Shown here piece by piece: positions 14,509 through 24,457 of a stretch of DNA of 64,000 nucleotides. The stretch is from Knoellia sp. p5-6-4 (GTDB lineage Bacteria; Actinomycetota; Actinomycetes; Actinomycetales; Dermatophilaceae). Numbering within the stretch: the stretch's first letter is position 1; each line of letters starts with the position of its first letter. The position numbers and the translations under genes are program-made. A model generated the notes under the pieces. The model was not told the origin of the DNA. It did no database searches and saw only the letters and a program-made list of their open reading frames with translations. The stretch is taken from contig NZ_JARGZF010000001.1 in NCBI RefSeq assembly GCF_029222705.1, positions 368,437-432,436 on the forward strand, in the 5' to 3' direction.

Positions 14509-16662
14509 TCACCTCCGCGGGGGGTGGCTACCTGCCGTCACCGGTGCTCGGCGCGCGGCCTCCGGGGCGACCTGGTCGATGAGGAAGGCCCACTCCCACG
14601 CGACCTGCCGCCAGGCGTCGTAGCGGCCGCTCTTTCCGCCGTGGCCGGCCACCATCTCGGTGCGCAGGAGGATGGGCCGCTGCGCCGGGTCGTTGGTGAC
14701 CGTCTCCCGCAGGCGGGCCACCCACTTGGCCGGCTCGGTGAAGAAGACGCGTGTGTCGTTCAGGCTCGTCGTCGCGAGCACCGCGGGGTACCGCACCGGG
14801 CGGAGGTTCTCGTACGGCGTGTACTCCTTCATGTAGGCGTACACCTCCGGGTCCTCGAGCGGGTTGCCCCACTCCTCCCACTCCACCACCGTGAGCGGCA
14901 GGCTCGGGTCGAGGATGGTGGTGAGCGCATCGACGAAGGGCACCGAGGCGTGGACCGCCCGGAACGTGTCGGGGGCAAGGTTGACCGCAGCGCCGATGAG
15001 CAGCCCGCCGGCCGAGCCGCCCTCTGCCGCGAGGCGGTCCGGCGCGACCCAGCCGGAGTCCACCAGGTGCGCAGCGCAGTCGACGAAGTCGGTGAAGGTG
15101 TTCTTCTTGGCGAGCAGCTTTCCCTGGTCGTACCACGCCCGGCCCATCTCGCCGCCCCCGCGGACGTGCGCGATGGCGTAGACGAATCCGCGCTGCAGCA
15201 GGGACAGCCGCGCCACGGAGAAGTACGGGTCCGAGGACGCCTCGTAGGAGCCGTATGCCGTGAGCATGCCCGGGTGGGTGCCGTCCGGCTCGGTGCCCCG
15301 TCGGTAGACGAGCGACATCGGCACCTTGGTGCCGTCGCGGGCGGTCACCCACTCGCGGCGCTGCTCGAAGTCCTCGGGGTCGTAGCCGCCACGCACCTCC
15401 TGGCGCTTGAGCACGGTGAAGCCGCGGCTTGCGACGTCGTAGTCGGAGACCGTCTTCGGCGTGACCATCGACTCGAACACCACCTGGATGCTCGGCGTCG
15501 AGCTCTCCGGGTTGTCGCCGAGACCGACCTGGTAGACCGGCTGGTCGAACGGCAGGTCGTGGCCCGCGCCGAAGCCGGCCTCCGCCGTCTCGTCGCGCGG
15601 GAGCAGGCGAAGCGCCGTGAGCCCGTCGCGGCGCAGCGACAGCACGGCGAAGTCGTCGAAGGCGTCGACGCCCTGGAACCGCTCGCCCTTCTCGGCCTCC
15701 AGCAGCGGGCGCCACTGCTCGTGGCTGGTGCAGTCGAGCGGCGCCCAGGCGAGGTCCGAGTCGGGGTTGTCGGCGTTGTGCACGATCAGCAGCCGGTCAC
15801 GGGCCGGCTCCACCTCGTACTCCACGCCCTCACGGCGAGGCGCGACGATGCGGAACTCAGCCGTCGGGTCGGCGGCGTCGAGCAGCCGCACCTCGGAGGT
15901 GGTCTTGGAGCCGATGCCGATCATCAGCCACCGGTCGTCGCGCGAGGTGCCGACACCCATCCAGAACCGCGGGTCGACCTCCTCGTAGACCAGCACGTCC
16001 TGCTCCGCCGGGGTGCCCACCTCGTGGCGCCAGACCTGATGGGGGCGCCACGACTCGTCGACCCGGGTGTAGAGGACGTGGTTCGCGTCGAGGGAGAACG
16101 CGCAGCCGTAGCCGATCTGCGTCACGGCCTCGTCGACCACGGAACCGGTGTCGAGGTCCTTGATGCGCAAGGCGAACCTCTCGTCGCCCTGGGTGTCCAC
16201 GGCATACGCGAGCCACCGGTGGTCGGCGCTCACGGTGAGCGCCCCGAGCGAGAAGAAGTCGTGGCCCTGCGCCTCGACGTTGCCGTCGAGCAGGACCTGC
16301 TCGCCCTCGACCTCGCTGCCCGGCTCCGGCTCGGGACGGCTGGGGTGTGCGCTGACGGGCGCCCGGCAGTGGGCGGCGTACTGCGCTCCCTCGAACGTGC
16401 GTGTGTAGTACCACCAGCCGCCGCTGCGCACCGGCACGCTCAGGTCGGTCTCCAGCGTCCGGGACCGGATCTCCTCGAACAGCGCCTGCCGCAACGGCTC
16501 GAGGTGCGCCGTCATCTCCTCCGCATAGGCGTTCTCGGCCTCCAGGTGCGCGATGACCTCGGGGTCGGACTTGTCGCGGAGCCACTCGTAGTGGTCGATG
16601 ACGCGGTCGCCGTGGTGCTCGCGGACGTGCTCGCGGCGGGGCGCGGAGGGCGGGGTCGGCAT
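14509..16662 (-). CDS. ptrB: oligopeptidase B (S9 family serine peptidase)
   Basis: A 717-residue cytosolic peptidase. The N-terminal seven-bladed propeller domain (about residues 70-420) includes repeated W-L/Y-sheet motifs, and the alpha/beta hydrolase domain follows. The catalytic Ser is in EGGSAGGLL, the Asp in SLNDTRV, and the His in VAGHGGKSGRYD. The S9A-type REHVREHHGDRVIDHYEWLR opening is also present. It cleaves peptides after Arg/Lys. ATG at 16662 (MPTPPSAPRREH) is preferred; 13 extra residues are possible from 16701. It is downstream of dnaE on the same strand with a 65-base gap. Confidence 0.9.
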   Translation of the reverse strand: MPTPPSAPRREHVREHHGDRVIDHYEWLRDKSDPEVIAHLEAENAYAEEMTAHLEPLRQALFEEIRSRTLETDLSVPVRSGGWWYYTRTFEGAQYAAHCRAPVSAHPSRPEPEPGSEVEGEQVLLDGNVEAQGHDFFSLGALTVSADHRWLAYAVDTQGDERFALRIKDLDTGSVVDEAVTQIGYGCAFSLDANHVLYTRVDESWRPHQVWRHEVGTPAEQDVLVYEEVDPRFWMGVGTSRDDRWLMIGIGSKTTSEVRLLDAADPTAEFRIVAPRREGVEYEVEPARDRLLIVHNADNPDSDLAWAPLDCTSHEQWRPLLEAEKGERFQGVDAFDDFAVLSLRRDGLTALRLLPRDETAEAGFGAGHDLPFDQPVYQVGLGDNPESSTPSIQVVFESMVTPKTVSDYDVASRGFTVLKRQEVRGGYDPEDFEQRREWVTARDGTKVPMSLVYRRGTEPDGTHPGMLTAYGSYEASSDPYFSVARLSLLQRGFVYAIAHVRGGGEMGRAWYDQGKLLAKKNTFTDFVDCAAHLVDSGWVAPDRLAAEGGSAGGLLIGAAVNLAPDTFRAVHASVPFVDALTTILDPSLPLTVVEWEEWGNPLEDPEVYAYMKEYTPYENLRPVRYPAVLATTSLNDTRVFFTEPAKWVARLRETVTNDPAQRPILLRTEMVAGHGGKSGRYDAWRQVAWEWAFLIDQVAPEAARRAPVTAGSHPPRR

Positions 16663-16727
16663 GGGAGCACTGTATGCCGCGGGGCTCGGCGGCCCGGCCA
16701 TCGCTCCCTGCGTGGGCGGCGGGGCGG

Positions 16728-19700
16728 CTACCCGGAAAGGCAGCGCGAGCCGAGGATGACCTTCAGGTCGCCGAACAGCGCCTCGGTGGCGTTGACCCGG
16801 TAGCTGTCGTCGAGCTTCATCAGGACGGACCGGCCCGCCTGGCTGAGCCGGACGTGCACCTCCGTGGAGCCCGGGTGCGAGCTGAGCACGTTCTTGAGCT
16901 GCTCGATCTTGCCCGTGGTCGCCCGGGTCGTCTCCATGGTCACCACCACGGGACCGCGCGGGCCGTCGGTGATGTCGGGGAGGATCAGGTCGGAGGCGTA
17001 GATCGAGACCGAGTCGTCACGGCGGTTGACCCGGCCCTTGACCGCCACCACCTTGTCGTGGCCGAGCATCGTCGAGACGGTCATGTACGCCGAGGGGAAG
17101 AACAGGCACTCGATGGCGCCCTCGAGGTCCTCCACGGTGACGATCGCCCAGAGGTCGCCCTTCTTGGTGCGCTTGACCTGCAGGCCGGTGATGAGCCCGG
17201 CGATCTGGACGGTCGACCCCTCGGGCTTGCCGTCCTCGCCCATGAGCGAGGCGATCGAGGTGTCGGCGTGCTGGCTCAGCACGTGCTCGATGCCGAAGAG
17301 GGGGTGGTCGGAGACGTAGAGGCCGAGCATCTCGCGCTCGAAGCCGAGCAGGGTCTGCTTGTCCCACTCGGTCGTGGGGATCGGGGGCAGCACCGACACG
17401 TCGAAGGCGTCCCCACCGGCGTCGTCGTCGCCGAACCCGCCGAACAGCGAGTCCTGCCCGATGGCCTCCTGGCGCTTGATGTCGATGAAGTGGTCGATGT
17501 AGTCCTCGTGCACCCGGGCGAGGCCCTGGCGGGTCTCGCTCATCCCGTCGAAGGCGCCGCCGCGGATCAGCGACTCGACCGTGCGCTTGTTGCACACCAC
17601 CGCAGGACACTTGGAGAGGAAGTCCTTGAATGAGGTGAAGCGGCCCTTCTCCTCGCGGGCGGCGACGATGGCGTCGACGACGTTGCGGCCGACGTTGCGG
17701 ATGGCCTCGAGGCCGAAGCGGATGTCGGTGCCGACCGCGGCGAAGTTGGCGACCGACTCGTTGACGTCGGGCGGGAGCACCTTGATGCCCATGCGGCGGC
17801 ACTCACCGAGGTACAGCGCCGACTTGTCCTTGTCGTCGCGGACGCTGGTGAGCAGAGCGGCCATGTACTCGGCCGGGTAGTTGGCCTTGAGGTAACCGGT
17901 CCAGTAGGAGACCAGGCCGTAGGCGGCGGTGTGCGCCTTGTTGAACGCGTAGTCCGAGAACGGCAGGAGGATGCCCCACAGCGTCTTGATCGACTCCCTG
18001 GAGTACCCGTTGTCGAGCATCCCCCTCTCGAAGTTGACGTACTCGGCGTCGAGCACCTCCTTCTTCTTCTTGCCCATCGCGCGCCGGAGCAGGTCCGCGT
18101 TGCCGAGGGTGTAGCCCGCGAGCTTCTGCGCGATCTCCATGACCTGCTCCTGATAGATGATCAGGCCGTAGGTCATGCCCAGGATGGGCTCGAGCGCCTC
18201 GGTGAGCTCGGGGTGGATGTAGTCGATGTCCTGCTTGCCGTTCTTGCGCAGCGCGAAGTTGGTGTGCGCGTTGGCGCCCATCGGGCCGGGGCGGTAGAGC
18301 GCGAGCGCCGCCGAGATGTCCTCGAAGTTGTCGGGCTGCATGAGTCGCAGGAGCGAGCGCATGCCGCCGCCGTCGAGCTGGAAGACGCCGAGGGTGTCAC
18401 CGCGGCCGAGCAGGTCGAAGGTGGCGCGGTCGGTCATGTCCTTGGACAGCGCGTCGAGGTCGATCTCCTCGCCGCGGTTGGCGCGGATGTTCTCGATGGC
18501 GTCGTCGAGGATCGTGAGGTTGCGCAGGCCCAGGAAGTCCATCTTGACCAGCCCGAGCGTCTCGCAGCTCGGGTAGTCGAACTGGGTGATGATCTGGCCG
18601 TCCTGCTCGCGGCGCATGATCGGGATCACGTCGATGAGCGGCTCGCTCGACATGATGACACCGGCCGCGTGCACGCCCCACTGCCGCTTCAGGCCCTCGA
18701 GGCCCAACGCGGTCTCGACGACCTCCTTCGCATGGGGCTCGGCCTCGACGAGCTGGCGGAACTCCAGGCCCTCGCCGTAGCGGGGGTGCTCGGGGTTGTA
18801 GATCCCCGAGAGGGGCACGCCCTTGCCCATGACGTCCGGCGGCATGGCCTTGGTGAGCTTCTCGCCCATGGAGAAGGGGTGTCCCATGACGCGCGAGGCG
18901 TCCTTGACGGCCTGCTTGGCCTTGATGGTGCCGTAGGTGACGATCTGGGCGACGCGCTCCTCGCCGTACTTCTCCGTCACGTACCTGATGACCTCGCCCC
19001 GCCGGCGCTCGTCGAAGTCGACGTCGAAGTCGGGCATCGACATGCGCTCGGGGTTGAGGAAGCGCTCGAAGATCAGGCCGTGCGGGATCGGGTCGAGGTC
19101 GGTGATCTTCATGGCGTACGCGCACATGGAGCCCGCGCCCGAGCCACGGCCCGGGCCCACCCGGATGCCGTTGTTCTTCGCCCACTGGATGAAGTCGGCG
19201 ACGACGAGGAAGTACCCGGCATACCCCTTGCTGACGATGACGTCGATCTCGAACTTCGCCTGGTTGCGCGCGTAGTCGGGCACGCCCTCGGGGAAGCGCT
19301 CGTGAAGGCCCTTCTCGACCTCCTTGACGAACCACGACTCCTCGTTCTCCCCCGGCGGGCAGGGGAAGCGCGGCATGTAGCGGCCCTCGCCCTCGGTGAA
19401 CGAGACCTCGCACATCTCGGCGATGAGCAGGGTGTTGTCACAGGCCTCCGGCAGCTCGCGCCAGACGTGGCGCATCTCCGCGGGGCTCTTGAGGTAGAAG
19501 TCGTCGGCGTCGAACTTGAACCGGTTGGGGTCCATCAGCGTCGAGCCGGACTGCACGCACAGCAGCGCCGCGTGGGCCTTGGCGTCCTCGGCCCTGGTGT
19601 AGTGCAGGTCGTTGGTGGCCACCAGCGGCAGGTTCAGCTCGCGGGCAAGGCGGATGAGGTCCTTCTGCACCTGGCGCTCGATGCCGAGGCCGTGGTCCAT

Positions 19701-20291
19701 CAGCTCGCAGAAGAAGTTCTCGGCGCCGAAGATGTCACGGAAGTCCGAGGCCGCCTGCACGGCCTCCTTCCACTGGCCCAGGCGCAGGCGGGTCTGGATC
19801 TCGCCGGACGGGCAGCCCGTGGTGGCGACCAGGCCCTGCCCGTAGGTCTGGAGCAGCTCCTTGTCCATGCGGGGCTTGAAGTAGTAGCCCTCGAGGCTGG
19901 CCAGGCTCGACATGCGGAAGAGGTTGTGCATGCCGTTGTTGTTCTTCGCCAGCAGCGTCATGTGGGTGTAGGCACCCGAGCCGGAGACGTCGTCGCGGCC
20001 GCCGTCGCCGTACTTGACCCGCGTCTTGTCGGTGCGGTGCGTGCCCGGCGTCAGGTAGGCCTCCACGCCGATGATCGGCTTCACGCCGTACTTGCGCGCC
20101 TTGGACCAGAACTCGTAGGCCCCGAAGACGTACCCGTGGTCGGTGGTGGCCACTGCGGGCATGCCCATCTCGGCCGCCGTCGTGAACAGGTCGTCGATCC
20201 TCGCCGCCCCGTCGAGCATCGAGTACTCGGTGTGGACGTGCAGGTGGACGAAGCTGTCCTTGGACGAGGGCGAGGCGGGCTGTGCTGACAT
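16728..20291 (-). CDS. dnaE: DNA polymerase III subunit alpha
   Basis: A 1187-residue protein of normal DnaE1 length. The PHP domain is at about residues 14-210 (FVHLHVHTEYSMLDGA, TTDHGYVFG, VEAYLTPG). The polymerase palm carries GPGRGSGAGS and the catalytic PDFDVDFDERRR. The thumb/fingers have FNKAHTAAYGLVSYWTGYLK, then a helix-hairpin-helix and an OB-fold at about 990-1075 (VQIAGLITGLQVKRTKKGD). This is the replicative polymerase catalytic subunit. No stop or frameshift interrupts it. Its upstream region holds a pair of palindromic repeats. Confidence 0.97.
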   Translation of the reverse strand: MSAQPASPSSKDSFVHLHVHTEYSMLDGAARIDDLFTTAAEMGMPAVATTDHGYVFGAYEFWSKARKYGVKPIIGVEAYLTPGTHRTDKTRVKYGDGGRDDVSGSGAYTHMTLLAKNNNGMHNLFRMSSLASLEGYYFKPRMDKELLQTYGQGLVATTGCPSGEIQTRLRLGQWKEAVQAASDFRDIFGAENFFCELMDHGLGIERQVQKDLIRLARELNLPLVATNDLHYTRAEDAKAHAALLCVQSGSTLMDPNRFKFDADDFYLKSPAEMRHVWRELPEACDNTLLIAEMCEVSFTEGEGRYMPRFPCPPGENEESWFVKEVEKGLHERFPEGVPDYARNQAKFEIDVIVSKGYAGYFLVVADFIQWAKNNGIRVGPGRGSGAGSMCAYAMKITDLDPIPHGLIFERFLNPERMSMPDFDVDFDERRRGEVIRYVTEKYGEERVAQIVTYGTIKAKQAVKDASRVMGHPFSMGEKLTKAMPPDVMGKGVPLSGIYNPEHPRYGEGLEFRQLVEAEPHAKEVVETALGLEGLKRQWGVHAAGVIMSSEPLIDVIPIMRREQDGQIITQFDYPSCETLGLVKMDFLGLRNLTILDDAIENIRANRGEEIDLDALSKDMTDRATFDLLGRGDTLGVFQLDGGGMRSLLRLMQPDNFEDISAALALYRPGPMGANAHTNFALRKNGKQDIDYIHPELTEALEPILGMTYGLIIYQEQVMEIAQKLAGYTLGNADLLRRAMGKKKKEVLDAEYVNFERGMLDNGYSRESIKTLWGILLPFSDYAFNKAHTAAYGLVSYWTGYLKANYPAEYMAALLTSVRDDKDKSALYLGECRRMGIKVLPPDVNESVANFAAVGTDIRFGLEAIRNVGRNVVDAIVAAREEKGRFTSFKDFLSKCPAVVCNKRTVESLIRGGAFDGMSETRQGLARVHEDYIDHFIDIKRQEAIGQDSLFGGFGDDDAGGDAFDVSVLPPIPTTEWDKQTLLGFEREMLGLYVSDHPLFGIEHVLSQHADTSIASLMGEDGKPEGSTVQIAGLITGLQVKRTKKGDLWAIVTVEDLEGAIECLFFPSAYMTVSTMLGHDKVVAVKGRVNRRDDSVSIYASDLILPDITDGPRGPVVVTMETTRATTGKIEQLKNVLSSHPGSTEVHVRLSQAGRSVLMKLDDSYRVNATEALFGDLKVILGSRCLSG

Positions 20292-20391
20292 CGTCGACGA
20301 TCATAAGCCGCCGCGCCGACACCCTTCGGCGTGTCGCCTCGAGTGTCGCCCAGGTCTCGCAGAGAGCGCCCCTGCAGGTCGCCGGGACCTT

Positions 20392-20474
20392 TATCGGGTC
20401 ACCCGATAGAGGTGCGCCTCACCCGAGGTGCCACCGGAGGGCAAGTGCCTGTTCATCGGGTCACCCGATAGAGG
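20392..20474. repeat. two copies of a palindromic 20-base repeat between rluD and dnaE
   Basis: ATCGGGTCACCCGATAGAGG occurs at 20393-20412 and, with one change at its end (AGAGGC instead of AGAGGT beyond it), at 20455-20474. The core ATCGGGTCACCCGAT is a perfect palindrome; the first copy extends to 17 bases (20392-20408). The copies are 62 bases apart, about six helical turns, and lie 101-180 bases upstream of dnaE. They could be a repressor or activator operator pair; a one-base loop makes them poor terminators. Confidence 0.7.
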
Positions 20475-20519
20475 CACAGGTATGCCGCGCGGCTGGGCCA
20501 CGCGGCACACCCGCGCCTC

Positions 20520-21443
20520 TCAGAGCAGGTCGAGCGCCTTCTGCAGGTCTGCCGGGTAGGGGCTGGTGAAGCTGACGTACTCCCCCGTGCCCGGGTGCTC
20601 GAACCCGAGGCCCACTGCGTGCAGCCACTGCCGCTCCAGGCCGAGCCGGGCCGCGAGCTTCGGGTCCGCCCCGTAGGTCAGGTCGCCCACGCACGGGTGG
20701 TGCAGCGCCGCGAAGTGCACCCGGATCTGGTGGGTGCGGCCCGTCTCGAGGTGGATGTCGATGAGGGACGCCGCCCGGAACGCCTCCATGACCTCGTAGT
20801 GCGTCACGCTCGGCTTGCCGGACTCCATCACGGCGAACTTGTAGTCGTGGTTCGGGTGGCGGCCGATCGGCGCGTCGATGGTGCCCACGACTGGGTCGGG
20901 CAGGCCCTGCACGAGGGCGTGGTAGGTCTTGTCGACCGTGCGGGACCGGAAGGCCTGCTTGAGGCGGCTGTAGGCGTACTCGCTCTTGGCGACCACCATC
21001 AGGCCGCTGGTGCCCACGTCGAGGCGCGAGACGACGCCCTGCCGCTCGCTGGCGCCCGACGTGGCGATCCGGTAGCCGGCGGCTGCCAGCCCGCCCACCA
21101 CGGTGGGACCGGTCCAGCCGACGCTCGGGTGGGCGGCGACGCCGACGGGCTTGTCGACCACCACGATGTCGTCGTCGTCGTGGATGATCGTCATGCCCGG
21201 CACGGGCTCGGCGATGACCTTCAAGGTGGGGCTCGCGTCGACCGCCGGGAGGGTGACCTCGAGCAGGTCGCCGGCCGCGACGCGGTCGGACTTGCCGGCC
21301 GGCTGGTGGTTGAGCTGCACGTCACCGGACTTGGCGAGGTCGGCCGCGCGGGTTCGCGAGACCCCGAACAGGCGCGCCAGCGCGGCGTCGACCCGCTCCC
21401 CCTCGAGCCCGTCGGGGACGAACAGGGTGCGGGTGTCACTCAT
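20520..21443 (-). CDS. rluD: ribosomal large-subunit pseudouridine synthase, RluD type
   Basis: A 307-residue RluA/RluD-family enzyme. The S4 RNA-binding domain is at about residues 15-65 ([20 protein letters not shown]). The synthase domain has the catalytic Asp in [17 protein letters not shown], then [19 protein letters not shown] and [10 protein letters not shown]. It makes pseudouridines in 23S rRNA helix 69. ATG at 21443 overlaps the end of lspA by 8 bases, a standard lspA-rluD pair. Confidence 0.93.
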   Translation of the reverse strand: MSDTRTLFVPDGLEGERVDAALARLFGVSRTRAADLAKSGDVQLNHQPAGKSDRVAAGDLLEVTLPAVDASPTLKVIAEPVPGMTIIHDDDDIVVVDKPVGVAAHPSVGWTGPTVVGGLAAAGYRIATSGASERQGVVSRLDVGTSGLMVVAKSEYAYSRLKQAFRSRTVDKTYHALVQGLPDPVVGTIDAPIGRHPNHDYKFAVMESGKPSVTHYEVMEAFRAASLIDIHLETGRTHQIRVHFAALHHPCVGDLTYGADPKLAARLGLERQWLHAVGLGFEHPGTGEYVSFTSPYPADLQKALDLL

Positions 21444-22056
21444 GGTCGGCCTCGTGCCTGCCTGCCTCGTGCCTGCCGTGCTCGGGCCGTGCGCCGTCGA
21501 CGCCGATGCCCATCGTCGCCAGCACCGCGATGACACCGGCGGCGCCCACGATCGCGATGTCGGCGACGTTGCCGATGAACCAGCCGAAGTAGTCGATGAA
21601 GTCCACCACGTGGCCGCGGCCGGGACCGGGCTCGCGGAAGACGCGGTCGGCCAGGTTGCCCAGCGACCCACCGAGCAGGAGGCCGAGCGCCCACGCCCAA
21701 GCGGTGCTGCCGAGGCGCCGCGCGGTGACGAGGATGAAGACGAGCACGCCACAGGCGATGAGCGTCAGGACCCACGTCGCCCCGGTGCCGATGGAGAAGG
21801 CGGCCCCGGGGTTGCGGATCAGGTTGAGCCGGATCAGCGAGCCGACGAGGTCGACCGGGTCACCGGGGGTCAGGGAGCGCAGCGCCCACAGCTTGCTCAG
21901 CTGGTCCAGCAGCAGCACCACGGCGGCGGTGCCTCCGAGGACGGCGAAGAGCCGGCTGCGCTGAAGGGCGGAGGTGTCGGTTGTCTGCTCGGGCGGGGTG
22001 GTCTCGTCGTGCGCAGCGATCAGCGGCGCTCCTGCTTCATCTTGCATGGCATGCAT
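21436..22056 (-). CDS. lspA: lipoprotein signal peptidase II
   Basis: A 206-residue inner-membrane aspartic peptidase with four helices (about residues 37-56, 94-112, 118-137 and 160-182). Signature sequences are [26 protein letters not shown] and [20 protein letters not shown], which hold the two catalytic Asp. It removes signal peptides from diacylglyceryl prolipoproteins. The polar extensions at both ends (about 30 residues each) are longer than in E. coli. The start overlaps the end of the upstream TraR/DksA gene by 37 bases; ATG at 22047 is an alternative. Confidence 0.92.
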   Translation of the reverse strand: MHAMQDEAGAPLIAAHDETTPPEQTTDTSALQRSRLFAVLGGTAAVVLLLDQLSKLWALRSLTPGDPVDLVGSLIRLNLIRNPGAAFSIGTGATWVLTLIACGVLVFILVTARRLGSTAWAWALGLLLGGSLGNLADRVFREPGPGRGHVVDFIDYFGWFIGNVADIAIVGAAGVIAVLATMGIGVDGARPEHGRHEAGRHEADHE

Positions 22057-23117
22057 AGGGTCGCACGAGGAGCGGCCTGAAGGCGAAGTTTGCCGATCGG
22101 GTTGCCGCAGGACTCGCAGATCCCGTACGTGCCGTTGTCGAGGCGCTCGAGCGCGTGGAGGTTCTGGATGAGCATCTCGCGGGCGTTGTTGGCCACGGAG
22201 ATCTCGTGCTCGCGCTCGAACGTCATGGCTCCGGCGTCGGCCTGGTCGTCACCCGCCCCGTCACCTCCGTCCCGCATGAGCCCTACGAGGTCGGCCTCCG
22301 CCACCTTGATCTCCTCGCGCAGGTGCGCCACGTCGGCCTCGATGGAGGCCCGCACCTCGGCGAGCTCCTTGGCGGTCCACGGCGTCTCGTCCTCGCGCAC
22401 CCGGAGCGTCGCCGCTGCGGCGGGCTGCTTGGACCGGCCGGCGGCTGCGCTCTTCCTTGCCGCAGTGGCCTTCTTGACGGGTGCGGCCGGGGCGGCCTTC
22501 TTGGCGGGCGTCGTCTTCTTCATGGGAGCGGCTTTCTTTCCAGGAGGAGCCTGGGTGGCTGCGGCCTTGGTAGCGGTAGTGGTACCGGCCCGACCCGTTG
22601 TGGGGGTAGGGGCCTTGGTACCGGGTTTCGCGGCCGGGGCGGTCTTCTTGGCCGCGGCCGCCTTCTTGGTCGCCGCGGTCTTCTTGACCGGGGCCGCCTT
22701 CTTGGTCGCCGCGGTCTTCTTGGCCGGGGCCGCCTTCTTGGTCGCCGCGGTCTTCTTGGCCGGGGCCGCCTTCTTGGTCGCCGCGGTCTTCTTGGTCGCC
22801 GCGGTCTTCTTGGCCGGGGCCGCCTTCTTGGCCGCCGCGGTCTTCTTGGCCGGGGCCGCCTTCTTGGTCGCCGCGGTCTTCTTGGCCGTGGCCTTCTTGG
22901 CCGTGGTCTTCGTCGTGGCCTTCTTGGCCGTGGTCTTCGTGGCGGCGAGTGTCGCAGCCGTCGAAGCGTTGGCCCCTGGGCGTGACGACGTTGCCTTCTT
23001 CACCGCGGCCTTGACCGCAGAGCGCGCCTTCTTCGCCACGGCACTGGCCGGCGAGACCTTCTTCGACGCGTTCGTGCCACTCCTCGTCCCGGCGGCGTCA
23101 GCCGTCCGTGCAGCCAT
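22020..23117 (-). CDS. TraR/DksA-type zinc-finger protein with long Lys/Ala repeat N-terminus
   Basis: A 365-residue protein from ATG 23117 ([10 protein letters not shown]). The C-terminal ~125 residues are an ordinary actinobacterial TraR/DksA protein: a coiled coil ([20 protein letters not shown]), then a four-Cys zinc finger made of CESCGNPIG and CMPCKMK. The preceding ~215 residues are made of [12 protein letters not shown]-like units, 12 residues long, rich in Lys, Ala, Pro and Thr, like histone H1 or the C-tails of actinobacterial HupB. DksA-like domains bind RNA polymerase; the tail probably binds DNA or RNA. It lies between divIVA and lspA. Domain assignments are clear; the combined function is not. 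Confidence 0.85.
   Translation of the reverse strand: MAARTADAAGTRSGTNASKKVSPASAVAKKARSAVKAAVKKATSSRPGANASTAATLAATKTTAKKATTKTTAKKATAKKTAATKKAAPAKKTAAAKKAAPAKKTAATKKTAATKKAAPAKKTAATKKAAPAKKTAATKKAAPVKKTAATKKAAAAKKTAPAAKPGTKAPTPTTGRAGTTTATKAAATQAPPGKKAAPMKKTTPAKKAAPAAPVKKATAARKSAAAGRSKQPAAAATLRVREDETPWTAKELAEVRASIEADVAHLREEIKVAEADLVGLMRDGGDGAGDDQADAGAMTFEREHEISVANNAREMLIQNLHALERLDNGTYGICESCGNPIGKLRLQAAPRATLCMPCKMKQERR
22647..22935 (-). repeat. tandem 36-base coding repeat in the TraR/DksA tail
   Basis: A unit of 36 bases encoding [12 protein letters not shown] is repeated about six times with few changes, flanked by half units (18 bases). Neighbouring units are almost identical at the DNA level, so length variation by slippage or recombination between strains is likely. 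Confidence 0.85.
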
Positions 23118-23236
23118 AGCAGGCCCCTTGGGTCGCAGTGCGCCCGTCCCCACGAGCGCGGTCAGGTCCCGCGAGGATAGATCCTGGGGCGCCGGTACTC
23201 AACGGCAAAACGCGTTGGGTTCTGCGCAAAAACGCC

Positions 23237-23277
23237 GAAGGCGCCGACCGCGCACATCCGTGCCGGTCGGCGCCTTC
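23237..23277 (-). terminator. rho-independent terminator after divIVA
   Basis: A perfect 14-base-pair stem (GAAGGCGCCGACCG at 23237-23250 with its complement at 23264-23277) and a 13-base loop lie 27 bases past the divIVA stop. On the minus strand the stem is followed by GGCGTTTTTG, giving a T-tract after a short gap. Confidence 0.8.
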
Positions 23278-23303
23278 TGGCGACTGCTTGCGTGGGAGGC
23301 TGC

Positions 23304-24371
23304 TCAGCCCTGCTGCTCGTCCTGCCCCTCGCGCTTGGGCTCGAGGTCGACCCCCGTGTGGTCGAGCTGCTCGAGCTGGCCCTCGATGTAGGACTTCAGG
23401 CGCGCCCGGTAGTCGCGCTCGAAGCCGCGCAGCTCCTCGATCTTCTTCTCGAGCAGCCCGCGCTCGCGGTTGAGCTGCTCGAGAATCTGGGCCTTCTTCT
23501 GCTGCGCCTCGTGCACCATGCCGGTGGAGCGCTCCCGAGCCTCGGTGATCATCTGCTCGTGGCGCGTCGTGGCGTCCTTGATCAGCTCGTCGTGGCGTGT
23601 CTGCGCCGTGACCAGCAGCTCGTCGTGGCGCGCCTGTCCCGACTCCACGAGCTCGTCGTGGCGGGCCTGGCCTTCGGAGATCAGCCGGTCACGGGTGGCC
23701 TCGCCCTCACCGACGTGCTCGTCGTGCAGGCGCTGCGCCAGCGCGATGAGGCTGGCGGCGCTCGCGCCGCCGCCGGCGGCGGCCGCACCGAGCTCGGAGG
23801 CAGTCTCGACCGGTGCGGACTGGGCCTGCTGGGCCCGAGCCTGCTGCTGGGCCTCGGCCTGCTGGGCCAGCTGCTGAGCGTGCTGCTGGGCGTGCTGCTG
23901 GGCCTGCTGCTGGGCCTGGGCGGCCTCGGCAGCGCGCTGCTCGGCAGCAGCCTGCTGCTCCGCCGCCACGCGCATCCGCTCCTGCGCTGCCTTCTCGGCC
24001 TCCTCCGCGCGGCGCGTGGCGGCCGCGATGCGCTCCTGGGCGGCCTTGTCGGCCTCCTCGGCACGCGCCTGCAGGGTCGCGATGCGCTCCTGGGCCTGGG
24101 CGGCAGCCTTCTCCTGGGCCGCCTCGGCCTCCTTCGCGGCGGCGGCCTTGCGGGCCTCGGCCTGCGCGTCGGGCTTGGCGACCGGAGCCATGCCCTTGCT
24201 CTGGCGGCACTCGTTCAGCTGCTCGCGGAGGTCGTCGTTGTCCTTGATGAGACGACGCATCTCCGCCACGACCTCGTCGAGGAAGTCGTCGACCTCGCGT
24301 TCGTCATAGCCCCGGCGGAACTGGGTCGGCGTGAAGTTCTTGTTGAGGACATCCTCGGGCGTGAGCGCCAT
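23304..24371 (-). CDS. divIVA: polar-growth and division scaffold DivIVA/Wag31
   Basis: A 355-residue protein. The N-terminal lipid-binding DivIVA domain is unmistakable: MALTPEDVLNKNFTPTQFRR, then GYDEREVDDFLDEVVAEMRR. A long coiled coil follows, with Ala/Gln/Glu-rich heptads, a Gln-rich stretch (about residues 130-180) and four 11-residue repeats built on RHDEL (SGQARHDELLVTAQTRHDEL). Wag31 proteins gather at negatively curved poles and recruit cell-wall synthesis. It is the last gene before a strong terminator in the sepF-yggT-divIVA segment. Confidence 0.95.
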   Translation of the reverse strand: MALTPEDVLNKNFTPTQFRRGYDEREVDDFLDEVVAEMRRLIKDNDDLREQLNECRQSKGMAPVAKPDAQAEARKAAAAKEAEAAQEKAAAQAQERIATLQARAEEADKAAQERIAAATRRAEEAEKAAQERMRVAAEQQAAAEQRAAEAAQAQQQAQQHAQQHAQQLAQQAEAQQQARAQQAQSAPVETASELGAAAAGGGASAASLIALAQRLHDEHVGEGEATRDRLISEGQARHDELVESGQARHDELLVTAQTRHDELIKDATTRHEQMITEARERSTGMVHEAQQKKAQILEQLNRERGLLEKKIEELRGFERDYRARLKSYIEGQLEQLDHTGVDLEPKREGQDEQQG

Positions 24372-24457
24372 GTAGTCACCTCGGTTGGCAGGTCAGAAGC
24401 AGTGCAGTCGCAAGCATCCCAGAGACTGGGGCGCCCTTCACCCTATTGGATGGCCGC

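Noticed and set aside
14488-16803. A 771-codon plus-strand frame opposite oligopeptidase B
   Set aside because: Shadow of the peptidase gene, with no recognisable domain.
17931-20288. A 785-codon plus-strand frame opposite dnaE
   Set aside because: It mirrors dnaE codon positions, is Leu/Val/Asp/Arg-rich and matches no family; dnaE is intact on the other strand.
20392-20408. The dnaE-upstream palindrome as a terminator
   Set aside because: A one-base centre cannot form a stable RNA loop without losing pairs, and no T-run follows.
22647-22935. Tandem repeats considered as a CRISPR array
   Set aside because: The units are contiguous with no spacers and are in frame in the TraR/DksA gene, encoding Lys/Ala repeats.
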